NCBI RefSeq assembly: GCF_006974145.1 | Contig: NZ_CP039456.1 | Location: 3,162,499 to 3,226,498, forward strand | Reading direction: 5' to 3' | Length of the DNA stretch: 64,000 bases | From: Changchengzhania lutea | GTDB lineage: Bacteria > Bacteroidota > Bacteroidia > Flavobacteriales > Flavobacteriaceae | Shown here: positions 26,854-33,517 of the stretch, in pieces | Numbering within the stretch: the first letter of the stretch is position 1 | Layout of the letters: the number at the start of each line of letters is the position of its first letter | Notes under the pieces: model-generated | Told to the model about the DNA's origin: nothing | Databases searched by the model: none | What the model saw: the letters and a program-made list of their open reading frames with translations, nothing else | Made by a program: the position numbers and the translations under genes

Positions 26854-26902
26854 CAACCAAGAACCAAGAACCAAGAACCAAGAACCAAGAACCAACAACC
26901 AA
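26854..26902. repeat. Seven-copy heptamer tandem array between moaCB and moaA
   Basis: Seven consecutive 7-base units: CAACCAA, five copies of GAACCAA, then CAACCAA. The array is 49 bases long, is free of indels, and ends at the base before the moaCB stop codon (26903-26905 on the - strand). It contains no reading frame. Confidence 0.9.
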
Positions 26903-27814
26903 CTAATCATGTCTAGCACCTTGTAGAATTCTGAAAATGTGTAAAACTGATGGAAAAATAGCATCCATAGATTCTTTGGCACCGTTTGTTGAGCCTGGTA
27001 AGGCCAAAATTAAGGTGTCTTTTATAGTGCCAGCGACACTTCTTGATAACATGGAGAATGGCGTTCGGTCTTGTCCGTAACTTCTAATGGTCTCCTCAAT
27101 GCCAGGTATTCTTCTATCCAATAATGGTAGCAACGCTTCTGGAGTTACATCACGTCCGGAAAGCCCTGTTCCACCGGTGTAAATAATTAAATCGACACCG
27201 CGTTCTTGAAACGTTTTTGCTTTTTCTTGAATATCATGAATTTCATCAGGGATAATAATATAATCTTCAATTTTTACATCACAGGATTCTAATTTCTCTA
27301 TAATTGCCTTTCCAGCTTTGTCTTCTTTATGTCCTGCCGCAATAGTATCAGAACACACAATAACGACTGCTTTTAAATCTTTTCTAAAACGGTCCCTGAA
27401 ATCAGATTTGCCACCTTTTTTGTTCAATAGTTTTATAGCGTGAATTTCGATGCCTTTATCAATTGGCTTAAGCATATCGTACATATTTAATGCCACCACA
27501 CTGGCACCATGCATCGCCTCAACTTCAACACCTGTTTTATAAATGGTTTTTACAGTGAATAAAACGATAATTTCCAATCCATTAATATCGTACTCTACAC
27601 TGGTAAATTCAATAGGTAAGGGATGACAGTCTGGTAGAATATCTGGTGTTCGTTTTACCCCTAATAATCCTGCCGCTTTGCTCATGGCGAATACGTTCCC
27701 TTTTGGGACAGTATCGGTTTGAATAGCAGTAATCGTTTCAGGTTTACTAACCTTTACAATGGCTTGGGCTACTGCGGTTCTTAATGTTGTTGCTTTGTGT
27801 GTGATATCGACCAT
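26903..27814 (-). CDS. moaCB: Bifunctional MoaC-MoaB fusion protein
   Basis: A 303-residue fusion. Residues 1-~148 are MoaC (cyclic pyranopterin monophosphate synthase), with KAAGLLGVKRTPDILPDCHPLPIEF and GVEVEAMHGASVVALNMYDMLKP. Residues ~155-303 are MoaB/MogA-like (VVIVCSDTIAAGHKEDKAG, IYTGGTGLSGRDVTPEA, ILALPGSTNGAKESMDAI), which adenylates molybdopterin or supports metal insertion. The fusion is common in Bacteroidota. It lies 23 bases from the four-helix-bundle gene upstream, and its stop codon touches the heptamer array. Confidence 0.95.
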   Translation of the reverse strand: MVDITHKATTLRTAVAQAIVKVSKPETITAIQTDTVPKGNVFAMSKAAGLLGVKRTPDILPDCHPLPIEFTSVEYDINGLEIIVLFTVKTIYKTGVEVEAMHGASVVALNMYDMLKPIDKGIEIHAIKLLNKKGGKSDFRDRFRKDLKAVVIVCSDTIAAGHKEDKAGKAIIEKLESCDVKIEDYIIIPDEIHDIQEKAKTFQERGVDLIIYTGGTGLSGRDVTPEALLPLLDRRIPGIEETIRSYGQDRTPFSMLSRSVAGTIKDTLILALPGSTNGAKESMDAIFPSVLHIFRILQGARHD

Positions 27815-27827
27815 AATGTGTTGATTC

Positions 27828-28217
27828 GTTAAATCGTTTATTTGTTTAACTGTGCTTTTCGTAATGCATTAAGCTTGTTAGAAATCTTTTCAATTTCTGT
27901 TCTAAGTATTTGATAATTATTCTTGTCTATAAAATTTAATTCCCTTGCAATAATAATTTGGTTCAAAACTTCCATTAATGAGCTAAAAGAAAGTGTTGTG
28001 AAATGCGCTTTATCCTTGTTGGTCTTTCTTGATGTGCCTTCAGCTAAATTTGAAGCAATAGAAACTGATGCTCTTCTAAGTTGACTTGTTAACCCAAATT
28101 TTTCTTCACTAGGGAAATCTTTTGTTATGATATAAATGAGTTTTATTAATTCCTTAGAATCAATCCAAACATTTAGTTTTTCAAATGAAAATGTGTACGG
28201 CATTTTTACGATTTAAC
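27828..28217. repeat. Inverted repeat pair hugging the first four-helix-bundle gene
   Basis: GTTAAATCGT at 27828-27837 ends at the base before the gene's stop codon. Its perfect reverse complement ACGATTTAAC at 28208-28217 begins 5 bases outside the start codon. Related degenerate words (GTTTAAC, AATTAAAC, CGATTAAAC) extend on both sides. Confidence 0.7.
27838..28203 (-). CDS. Four-helix-bundle protein, S23/23S-rRNA-intervening-sequence family (copy A)
   Basis: A 121-residue, all-helical protein with the family pattern: FEKLNVWIDSKELIKLIYI, FPSEEKFGLTSQLRRASVSIASNLAEG, HFTTLSFSSLMEVLNQIIIARELN and a C-terminal helix. The family is related in fold to the Avd accessory protein of diversity-generating retroelements, but the function of stand-alone members is unknown. 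It sits inside the molybdenum operon between moaE and moaCB without any obvious functional link, and its last codons (QLNK) run into flanking repeat sequence. Translation could be coupled to its neighbours. It may be a passenger of a small mobile unit. Confidence 0.88.
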   Translation of the reverse strand: MPYTFSFEKLNVWIDSKELIKLIYIITKDFPSEEKFGLTSQLRRASVSIASNLAEGTSRKTNKDKAHFTTLSFSSLMEVLNQIIIARELNFIDKNNYQILRTEIEKISNKLNALRKAQLNK

Positions 28218-28248
28218 AATTAAACATATCCACGATTAAACAAAACAA

Positions 28249-28692
28249 TTATGTGTTTATTTTCCACTGATGTGAATCATCTTCAAATATCTCTTTTCCA
28301 AAAACAGGCGCATGTGCTTTTATTTCTTCAACTATATATTCCAAAGCTTTAAAAACCACTTTTCGTCTTGGAGAGGATACAAATACAAATAGGCAAATTT
28401 CTCCAGCTTTCACGGTTCCTAAACTGTGATAGATATGCATACAAATAAGTTCAAATTTCTCAAAAGCAGCTTCCCTGATTTCATGAAATTTTTGATTGGC
28501 CATATCCTCATAAGCTGTATATGTTATGGCGGCTACTGTTTTGTTTTCTATAACATCGGCACGTACTTGTCCTAAAAATATGTTGTGAGCGCCTATGCTC
28601 GTTTTTGTTTGATGTTTGTATATAGATTTTCCAATAAATTCAGAAGAAATAGCACCTTGGTGAAATACGTTCTTTGGTTTTTTATCTTTCAT
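28249..28692 (-). CDS. moaE: Molybdopterin synthase catalytic subunit
   Basis: A 147-residue MoaE. It has GAHNIFLGQVRADV at the dimer region, AITYTAYEDMANQKFHEI, CMHIYHSLGTVKAGEICLFVFVSSPRRKVVF and IKAHAPVFGKEIFED, with the conserved Lys near the active site. It transfers sulfur from MoaD to cyclic pyranopterin monophosphate. MoaD lies two genes upstream on the same strand. Confidence 0.94.
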   Translation of the reverse strand: MKDKKPKNVFHQGAISSEFIGKSIYKHQTKTSIGAHNIFLGQVRADVIENKTVAAITYTAYEDMANQKFHEIREAAFEKFELICMHIYHSLGTVKAGEICLFVFVSSPRRKVVFKALEYIVEEIKAHAPVFGKEIFEDDSHQWKINT

Positions 28693-28710
28693 TGTCTTTT
28701 ATTGTTTTAG

Positions 28711-28739
28711 ACCTACAAGGTTGGTTAAACCTTGTAGGT
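28711..28739. repeat. Palindromic repeat, copy 1 (between moaE and moeB)
   Basis: Perfect 12-base arms ACCTACAAGGTT and AACCTTGTAGGT around a 5-base loop. A second copy lies 20 bases away inside the moeB coding region. Confidence 0.8.
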
Positions 28740-28754
28740 TGTTCTTTAATGGTT

Positions 28755-29837
28755 TTATTCCTGCAAGGTTTTAAAAACCTTGTAGGATTCAATTATTTCT
28801 GAAGCGCCTTCATTAATACTGAAACAGTTTTGAATATCTAATTCTTGTAAAATTTCAACCGCGCGTTTACTTCGTATTCCCGATTGACAAAAAATAGCTT
28901 TCTTTTTTGTCGCATCAATGTTGTCTAAACTATTTTCTAATTGATTCAATGGAATATATGTAATGGGAAAATCTTCAATTTTGGGCTGTTCGTGCGCTTC
29001 TCTAACGTCAATAAATTGAATGTTTTCTTCAGACAGAAAATCTTCAATGCAAACAGAATGAATTTCACAATTAAAGTCCAACGCCCTTTTATGAAAGTTT
29101 TCTTTGTCCTTTATAACCGATAGAATTGTTTCTTCAGATCTATTAATTTTCAAAATCGATTTTTGAAACGTTAATGCATTATAACAGAATAATTGCCCTG
29201 AAAGCACCTTGCCAATTCCCAATATCATTTTTAGAACTTCGTTGGCTTGCATGCTACCTATAATTCCGGGCAGCACACCTAACACTCCAATTTCTGAACA
29301 ATTTGGGATGCTGTTCTTTTTGGGCGGATTTGGAAAGAGGCAGCGGTAACTTGGGCCGTTATTATAGTTGAATACCGAAACCTGTCCTTCAAACTTGTAA
29401 ATCGCTCCAAATACTAAAGGCTTATTTGTAATTATGCAAGCATCGTTAATTAGGTAGCGGGTTTCAAAATTATCGGATCCATCAACAATAATATCGTAGT
29501 TATTGAACAAATCAATGGCATTTTTATGTGTTAGCTTTTTAGGATATGCCAAAATGGAAATACTGTTATTTAAGTCTTCTAGACGCTCTGTTGCAGCTAA
29601 TGCTTTATTTTTTCCTAAAGATGATGTTCCAAATAAAATCTGTCGTTGCAAGTTTGAAATGTCAACAGTATCAAAATCGATAATACCAATAGTCCCAATT
29701 CCTGCAGCCGCTAAATATTGTAGTATGGGACAGCCCAATCCACCTGCACCAATAACCAATACTTTGGCATTGGAGAGTTTATCTTGACCAGCTTGCCCGA
29801 TTTCTGATAAAATGATATGTCTGTTGTATCTACTCAC
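28755..29837 (-). CDS. moeB: HesA/MoeB/ThiF-family sulfur-carrier adenylyltransferase with rhodanese domain
   Basis: A 360-residue fusion. Residues 1-~240 form the E1-like domain (VIGAGGLGCPILQYLAAAGIG, FDTVDISNLQRQILF, VDGSDNFETRYLINDAC). Residues ~260-350 form a rhodanese domain with an active-site Cys (FCQSGIRSKRAVEIL). It would adenylate and sulfurate the MoaD C-terminus. The zinc-site cysteines of E. coli MoeB are mostly absent (PSYRCLFP, no second CxxC). The last ten residues (SYKVFKTLQE) are encoded by a palindromic repeat also present just downstream, so the native C-terminus may have been replaced. Confidence 0.92.
   Translation of the reverse strand: MSRYNRHIILSEIGQAGQDKLSNAKVLVIGAGGLGCPILQYLAAAGIGTIGIIDFDTVDISNLQRQILFGTSSLGKNKALAATERLEDLNNSISILAYPKKLTHKNAIDLFNNYDIIVDGSDNFETRYLINDACIITNKPLVFGAIYKFEGQVSVFNYNNGPSYRCLFPNPPKKNSIPNCSEIGVLGVLPGIIGSMQANEVLKMILGIGKVLSGQLFCYNALTFQKSILKINRSEETILSVIKDKENFHKRALDFNCEIHSVCIEDFLSEENIQFIDVREAHEQPKIEDFPITYIPLNQLENSLDNIDATKKKAIFCQSGIRSKRAVEILQELDIQNCFSINEGASEIIESYKVFKTLQE
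28759..28787. repeat. Palindromic repeat, copy 2 (inside the moeB 3' end)
   Basis: Arms TCCTGCAAGGTTTT and AAAACCTTGTAGGA pair with one mismatch around a single base. The core is the same CAAGGTT/AACCTTG as copy 1. The repeat supplies the final codons of moeB, and the stop follows immediately. Confidence 0.8.
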
Positions 29838-29910
29838 TTGTCGTTATAATTGTTTGTTTATTGATTTGTGTAACCGATTTAACGACTAAACGAATCCACT
29901 ATTTTGATAA

Positions 29911-30150
29911 TTATCCTCCCGCAAAAGGTGGTAATAAAGCAATGTCTTTCCCTGTAACTTCAGTTTCAATAGAAACCAATTCCTGATTTTGTGCGACTTG
30001 AAAATCTTTCGATTTTAAAAGGTTATATTTTGAATATAACAGATCTAAAAGCTCAGAAATTAAAGTACCTGAAAACTCTAAAGATTCTTCTTCCATTTGC
30101 GTCAATTCTGCTATTTGACCAAAATATTTAATGGTTATGTACATCTTCAA
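29911..30150 (-). CDS. moaD: Molybdopterin synthase sulfur carrier subunit
   Basis: A 79-residue ubiquitin-like protein (MYITIKYFGQIAELTQMEEESLEF near the start once the first Met is set aside) ending in LLPPFAGG. The terminal Gly-Gly is the site of adenylation and thiocarboxylation. It overlaps the mobA gene by 23 bases, so translation is probably coupled, and it precedes moeB, the enzyme that acts on it. Confidence 0.93.
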   Translation of the reverse strand: MKMYITIKYFGQIAELTQMEEESLEFSGTLISELLDLLYSKYNLLKSKDFQVAQNQELVSIETEVTGKDIALLPPFAGG

Positions 30151-30712
30151 TTAATTTTAATTCTTCCTTGGTATTTACATTTGTTGTAAACGTGGTGTTT
30201 TCTTGTTTTAAAATGATATTTTTTGTTTTACAAGTTCTTACCGCCACTCTTAATCTTCTTTCATCTCCCTGTAACAAGATTAAAAATTTATCTTTACAGG
30301 ATCTATGGTATACCGCTATGAGTGGCATGGTTTTACCGTTACTCTCAATTTGGATGATTTCTGATTCATCATCAATAGCATCCACTAATTTTTGTAATAT
30401 GTTTGAATTAATCAGAGGAATGTCGCAGCTCAAAATTAAGTTATATGCTGTTGATGAGGCTACCAATCCTGAACATATGCCTGAGATAGGACCCGTATCT
30501 TTGGTTATGTCATTGATACGTTTTAAACCAAATTTATCATAATCTGGGTTATCTGAAACAATAAGAATTTCATTTGTTAAAGGCTTTAGTGCGTTGATAC
30601 TATACTGAATAAATGGCTTGTTTTTAAATAACAGAAATCCTTTATCTGTTCCCATTCGGGAACTTTTTCCTCCGGCTAGTATAATGCCCGTTATGTTGTG
30701 TTTTTTAATCAT
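30128..30712 (-). CDS. mobA: Molybdenum cofactor guanylyltransferase
   Basis: A 194-residue nucleotidyltransferase with GIILAGGKSSRMGTDKGFLLF (LAGGxSxRMGxDK motif), DTGPISGICSGL and LSCDIPLIN (metal-binding Asp). It attaches GMP to molybdopterin to make the bis-MGD form used by DMSO-reductase-family enzymes such as the FdhF-type protein at 20874. It begins at the base directly after the TauE-like stop codon and overlaps moaD downstream. Confidence 0.93.
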   Translation of the reverse strand: MIKKHNITGIILAGGKSSRMGTDKGFLLFKNKPFIQYSINALKPLTNEILIVSDNPDYDKFGLKRINDITKDTGPISGICSGLVASSTAYNLILSCDIPLINSNILQKLVDAIDDESEIIQIESNGKTMPLIAVYHRSCKDKFLILLQGDERRLRVAVRTCKTKNIILKQENTTFTTNVNTKEELKLIEDVHNH

Positions 30713-31453
30713 TTATGCAAAGAATAATTTAACACAAGCTATCACTAATACAAACGCTAACATGTAACGGAGTTTTTGATTGTTGATTTTTTTACTACCA
30801 TAATAACCGCCCAAAACACCGCCTACAACAGCAATGGCAACCAGTAAAAAAGACTCTTTTTCCAATATAACGCCGCTGCTCAATTGACCAATTAGGCCAG
30901 AAGCTGAATTTACCCAAATAAACAGTGCTGACACTGCTGCGGCTTCTTTCATTTTGCCCCAATGGAATAGCAGGATTACGGGGGTTAATATAATACCGCC
31001 ACCAATACCAATAAGACCTGAAAAGAATCCTATAACACTTCCAATTACCAAACCTTGCCACAGTTTAATTTGTTTTACAGAATCACTTTCCTTTCCAAAT
31101 ACATTCAACATTTTTAGAATAGCGAATACCAATAAAACAGCAAGAATTTTTTTATATAGCGATGCATCAACTTCTAAAGTACCTCCTAAGAAGGCGAATG
31201 GAATGGATGTTATGGCAAAATACAGAAACATTTTTTTATTAAAAAAGCCTTCTTTATAATAGTAATAGAACGAAATTCCAGCCACAAAAAGGTTAAGAAG
31301 TAGGGCCGTAGGTTTCATGCTTTCTGGCGCAAACGAAAATAAAGCCATAAGGGCTAAGTAACCACTCGCACCACCATGACCCACACTAGAATATAAAAAT
31401 GAGACTATGGGTAGGATAAGTAAAAAAAAGTATATGTTTTCGTTTTGTAACAT
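30713..31453 (-). CDS. Sulfite exporter TauE/SafE (DUF81) family permease
   Basis: A 246-residue membrane protein with about seven or eight hydrophobic segments. The family signature appears twice: VGHGGASGYLALMALF near the N-terminus and IGFFSGLIGIGGGIILTPVILL in the middle. Known relatives move sulfite, sulfoacetate or thiosulfate. Here it sits between the ModE-like regulator and mobA with no gap to mobA. No modABC transporter is visible, so a role in molybdate or sulfur supply for cofactor synthesis is possible, but this is inference from position. Confidence 0.9.
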   Translation of the reverse strand: MLQNENIYFFLLILPIVSFLYSSVGHGGASGYLALMALFSFAPESMKPTALLLNLFVAGISFYYYYKEGFFNKKMFLYFAITSIPFAFLGGTLEVDASLYKKILAVLLVFAILKMLNVFGKESDSVKQIKLWQGLVIGSVIGFFSGLIGIGGGIILTPVILLFHWGKMKEAAAVSALFIWVNSASGLIGQLSSGVILEKESFLLVAIAVVGGVLGGYYGSKKINNQKLRYMLAFVLVIACVKLFFA

Positions 31454-31459
31454 TTTTTG

Positions 31460-31512
31460 AGTGCCTAAAGTTATAAGTGCCTAAAGTATTTAAAGTTATA
31501 AGTGCCTAAAGT
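31460..31512. repeat. Three direct copies of AGTGCCTAAAGT beside the second four-helix-bundle gene
   Basis: Copies at 31460-31471, 31476-31487 and 31501-31512, joined by ATAA or TTTAAAGTTATA-like spacers. The third copy runs into the gene's stop codon at 31506-31508. Inverted partial copies occur on the other side of the gene (TTTAGGCACT at 31863-31872, and ACTTTAGTGCACTTATAACT around 31888). Confidence 0.85.
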
Positions 31513-31853
31513 TTGTTTGAGATAGAAGTAAAAAGTGCTAAAAGTTCTTTTGCTTCATTCATTGTCGAATTCAATACTTCATTTTTTAGCCCATTAAAAT
31601 CTTTAATTATTTCCAGCCAATATTCAGTTTCACTAGCTTCACTTTCAGATATTTTATTTTTGAAATCCCTTTTACTCCGAGATCTATTTGCTTCACGATA
31701 ATTTGCCCCAATGCTAGTACCAGACTTTGTAATTTGGTTGCGAATAACGTTTCCTTCAATCGTGTTGGGTAAGCTAGTCGATAGTTTGATAATCGATATT
31801 CCAAATTGCCTTGTTCGATATTCCAGTTTCTTTGCAAAATCCTTGTTCTCCAT
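31506..31853 (-). CDS. Four-helix-bundle protein, S23/23S-rRNA-intervening-sequence family (copy B)
   Basis: A protein of 115 residues from the ATG at 31853 (the frame also opens 6 codons earlier with GTG inside the flanking repeat). It has the family pattern FAKKLEYRTRQFGISIIKLS, then GNVIRNQITKSGTSIGANYREANRS, then FKNKISESEASETEYWLEIIKDF and a final helix. It is clearly different in sequence from copy A at 27838, so the two are not a recent tandem duplication. It lies between the ModE-like gene and tauE and is bounded on both sides by inverted copies of one repeat. Function unknown. Confidence 0.88.
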   Translation of the reverse strand: MENKDFAKKLEYRTRQFGISIIKLSTSLPNTIEGNVIRNQITKSGTSIGANYREANRSRSKRDFKNKISESEASETEYWLEIIKDFNGLKNEVLNSTMNEAKELLALFTSISNKL

Positions 31854-31897
31854 AATTTGAATTTTAGGCACTTTAAATAGTTGTAACTTTAGTGCAC

Positions 31898-32236
31898 TTA
31901 TAACTGTTTTATTTTTTCCAGTTCCTTATCCAAAAACGCCCAACAATTCTTATTGATTTCATCAAATGCAATAATGAGTGCTTTTCCATAATCGGTTAAT
32001 TCGGCACCACCACCACCTTTTCCACCCGTACTACTTATAGTCACAGGCTTTATCGCCGTTTTATTAACTGAATCTATAAGATGCCATGCTTTTTTATAGG
32101 ATAAGCCCAAGGATTTAGCTGCCTTAGAAAGTGAGCCTGTTTCTCCTATGGCCTTTAAAAGCTGCACACGGCCTTCTCCTAAAAGTACATGCTCTTTAGA
32201 CTCAATCCAGATTCTGCTTTTAATTTTATAACTCAT
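31898..32236 (-). CDS. ModE N-terminal HTH domain protein (winged helix regulator)
   Basis: A 112-residue protein from MSYKIKSRIWIES; an upstream in-frame start at 32272 would overlap moeA and is less likely. The winged helix-turn-helix is that of ModE: GEGRVQLLKAIGETGSLSKAAKSLGLSYKKAWHLIDSVN, then a glycine-rich turn STGGKGGGGAELTDYGKAL. The molybdate-binding TOBE/Di-Mop domains of full ModE (~260 residues) are missing. It begins 1 base after moeA ends and would be co-transcribed with the whole cofactor operon. A ModE-like palindrome lies in front of moeA. Likely a molybdenum-responsive or autoregulatory repressor. Confidence 0.88.
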   Translation of the reverse strand: MSYKIKSRIWIESKEHVLLGEGRVQLLKAIGETGSLSKAAKSLGLSYKKAWHLIDSVNKTAIKPVTISSTGGKGGGGAELTDYGKALIIAFDEINKNCWAFLDKELEKIKQL

Positions 32237-32237
32237 A

Positions 32238-33416
32238 TTAAACAGGTAATAGAATCGTTTCAACGGTATCATTTTTAGAGATATGCTCTACGTTTTCCGG
32301 TACAAAAACCAAGGCATTCGATATGGCAAAGGTTTGTTGCATGGCAGAACTTTGTCCTTCTAAAATGTCAACATGTCCATCACAATAAACAGCCTTTAAA
32401 AATTGTGGTCGATCGCCTTTTTTTATAAAATTAGACATTGATTTTGCTTTAATTCGCGGTAGTTCAACAGTATCATGATACATCATTTTTTGCAATGTGA
32501 TATAGGCATAAATATAAAAGCAAGTCAATGCTGCTGCAGGATTTCCTGGTAGTGCGAAAATATGCGTATTGTTTTTTGTTCCGAAGAATAGGGGCTTTCC
32601 TGGTTTTTGTTTTACCTTGTAAAAGATCTCTTCAACTTGTAAATCGGTGAGTGCCTTCCCAACAAAATCATAATCGCCAACAGAAATCCCACCGGTGATA
32701 ATCACCAAATCATGGTTATCAATAACCTCTTGTAATTTAGAGCGTGTCTTCTCATAGTCATCTTCCACTTTATGAATGGTGACATCATAAAATTTAAGAC
32801 TGTAGAGCGCACTCAAAAGCATTTTCGAATTGCTTTCATATATTTTTCCGTAGGCCAAGGGTTGTCCAGCTTCAATTAATTCATTGCCTGTAGTGACTAT
32901 AGCAATCACTGGTTTTTTACGAACAGAAACTTTCTTTATACCTAATGAACTTAAATACCCAATGGCGGCAGGCGTTAATTTTGTATCTTTTTTTAATGCC
33001 AAATCGCCTTTTTTAACCTGTTCTCCCATCGGACGAATGTTATGACCATCAGATAATTGATGCTCGATAGATATGGTATGGCCATCTGTTTTAACACGTT
33101 CCTGCATCATAACAGCGTTTGCCGTATCAGGAACGGGAGCGCCTGTAAAAATTCTAACTGCTTCTCCTTTTTTTAAAATCGGTTGAAAATGATCACCGGC
33201 TTTCACTTCTCCAATAAGATGATATGTTAAACCATCCTGTAAATTTAAGGCATATCCGTCCATAGCCGATTGTCTAAAAGGTGGCATGTTTATTAGTGCG
33301 TAGACGTCTTCATTTAAAATATAACTGCCCGCTTTTTCAACAGCTTTTATGGTGCTTTTATGCAACGGTTTGCTGTTAGCTTTTACATGGTTTATAGCGT
33401 CTTGAATGCTAATCAT
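32238..33416 (-). CDS. moeA: Molybdopterin molybdenumtransferase
   Basis: A 392-residue MoeA that inserts molybdenum into adenylated molybdopterin. Characteristic segments are MPPFRQSAMDGYAL, GEAVRIFTGAPVPDTANAVMMQE, AIVTTGNELIEAGQPL, IITGGISVGDYDFVG, KQKPGKPLFFG and FALPGNPAAALTCFYIY. It is the first gene of the - strand run moeA, modE-like, S23-B, tauE, mobA, moaD, moeB, moaE, S23-A, moaCB, moaA. Its start is 9 bases from the ModE-like palindrome, so regulation of the entire operon from this point is likely. Confidence 0.95.
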   Translation of the reverse strand: MISIQDAINHVKANSKPLHKSTIKAVEKAGSYILNEDVYALINMPPFRQSAMDGYALNLQDGLTYHLIGEVKAGDHFQPILKKGEAVRIFTGAPVPDTANAVMMQERVKTDGHTISIEHQLSDGHNIRPMGEQVKKGDLALKKDTKLTPAAIGYLSSLGIKKVSVRKKPVIAIVTTGNELIEAGQPLAYGKIYESNSKMLLSALYSLKFYDVTIHKVEDDYEKTRSKLQEVIDNHDLVIITGGISVGDYDFVGKALTDLQVEEIFYKVKQKPGKPLFFGTKNNTHIFALPGNPAAALTCFYIYAYITLQKMMYHDTVELPRIKAKSMSNFIKKGDRPQFLKAVYCDGHVDILEGQSSAMQQTFAISNALVFVPENVEHISKNDTVETILLPV

Positions 33417-33424
33417 AAATCAAT

Positions 33425-33448
33425 CGTTATATCTATACGAATATAACG
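33425..33448. promoter_or_regulatory. ModE-like operator in front of moeA
   Basis: CGTTATAT (33425-33432), 8 spacer bases, then ATATAACG (33441-33448): a perfect inverted repeat, extended by one more pair (T at 33424, A at 33449). This closely resembles the known ModE operator type (CGTTATAT and its complement separated by 7-9 bases). It lies 8 bases upstream of the moeA start codon, and a ModE-type HTH gene follows moeA. Binding is inferred. Confidence 0.6.
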
Positions 33449-33517
33449 AAAATTCTTAGAATTACGGATTCAATTATATAAAATACATTTCTTACATTTA
33501 AGCTTTAAACCAATTAT

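Noticed and set aside
26854-26902. The heptamer array as a CRISPR-like structure
   Set aside because: Units are 7 bases with no spacers, so it is a simple tandem repeat.
30795-31061. An 88-codon cysteine/tryptophan-rich frame on the - strand within the TauE-like gene
   Set aside because: It is an alternative frame of the permease and lacks any features of its own.
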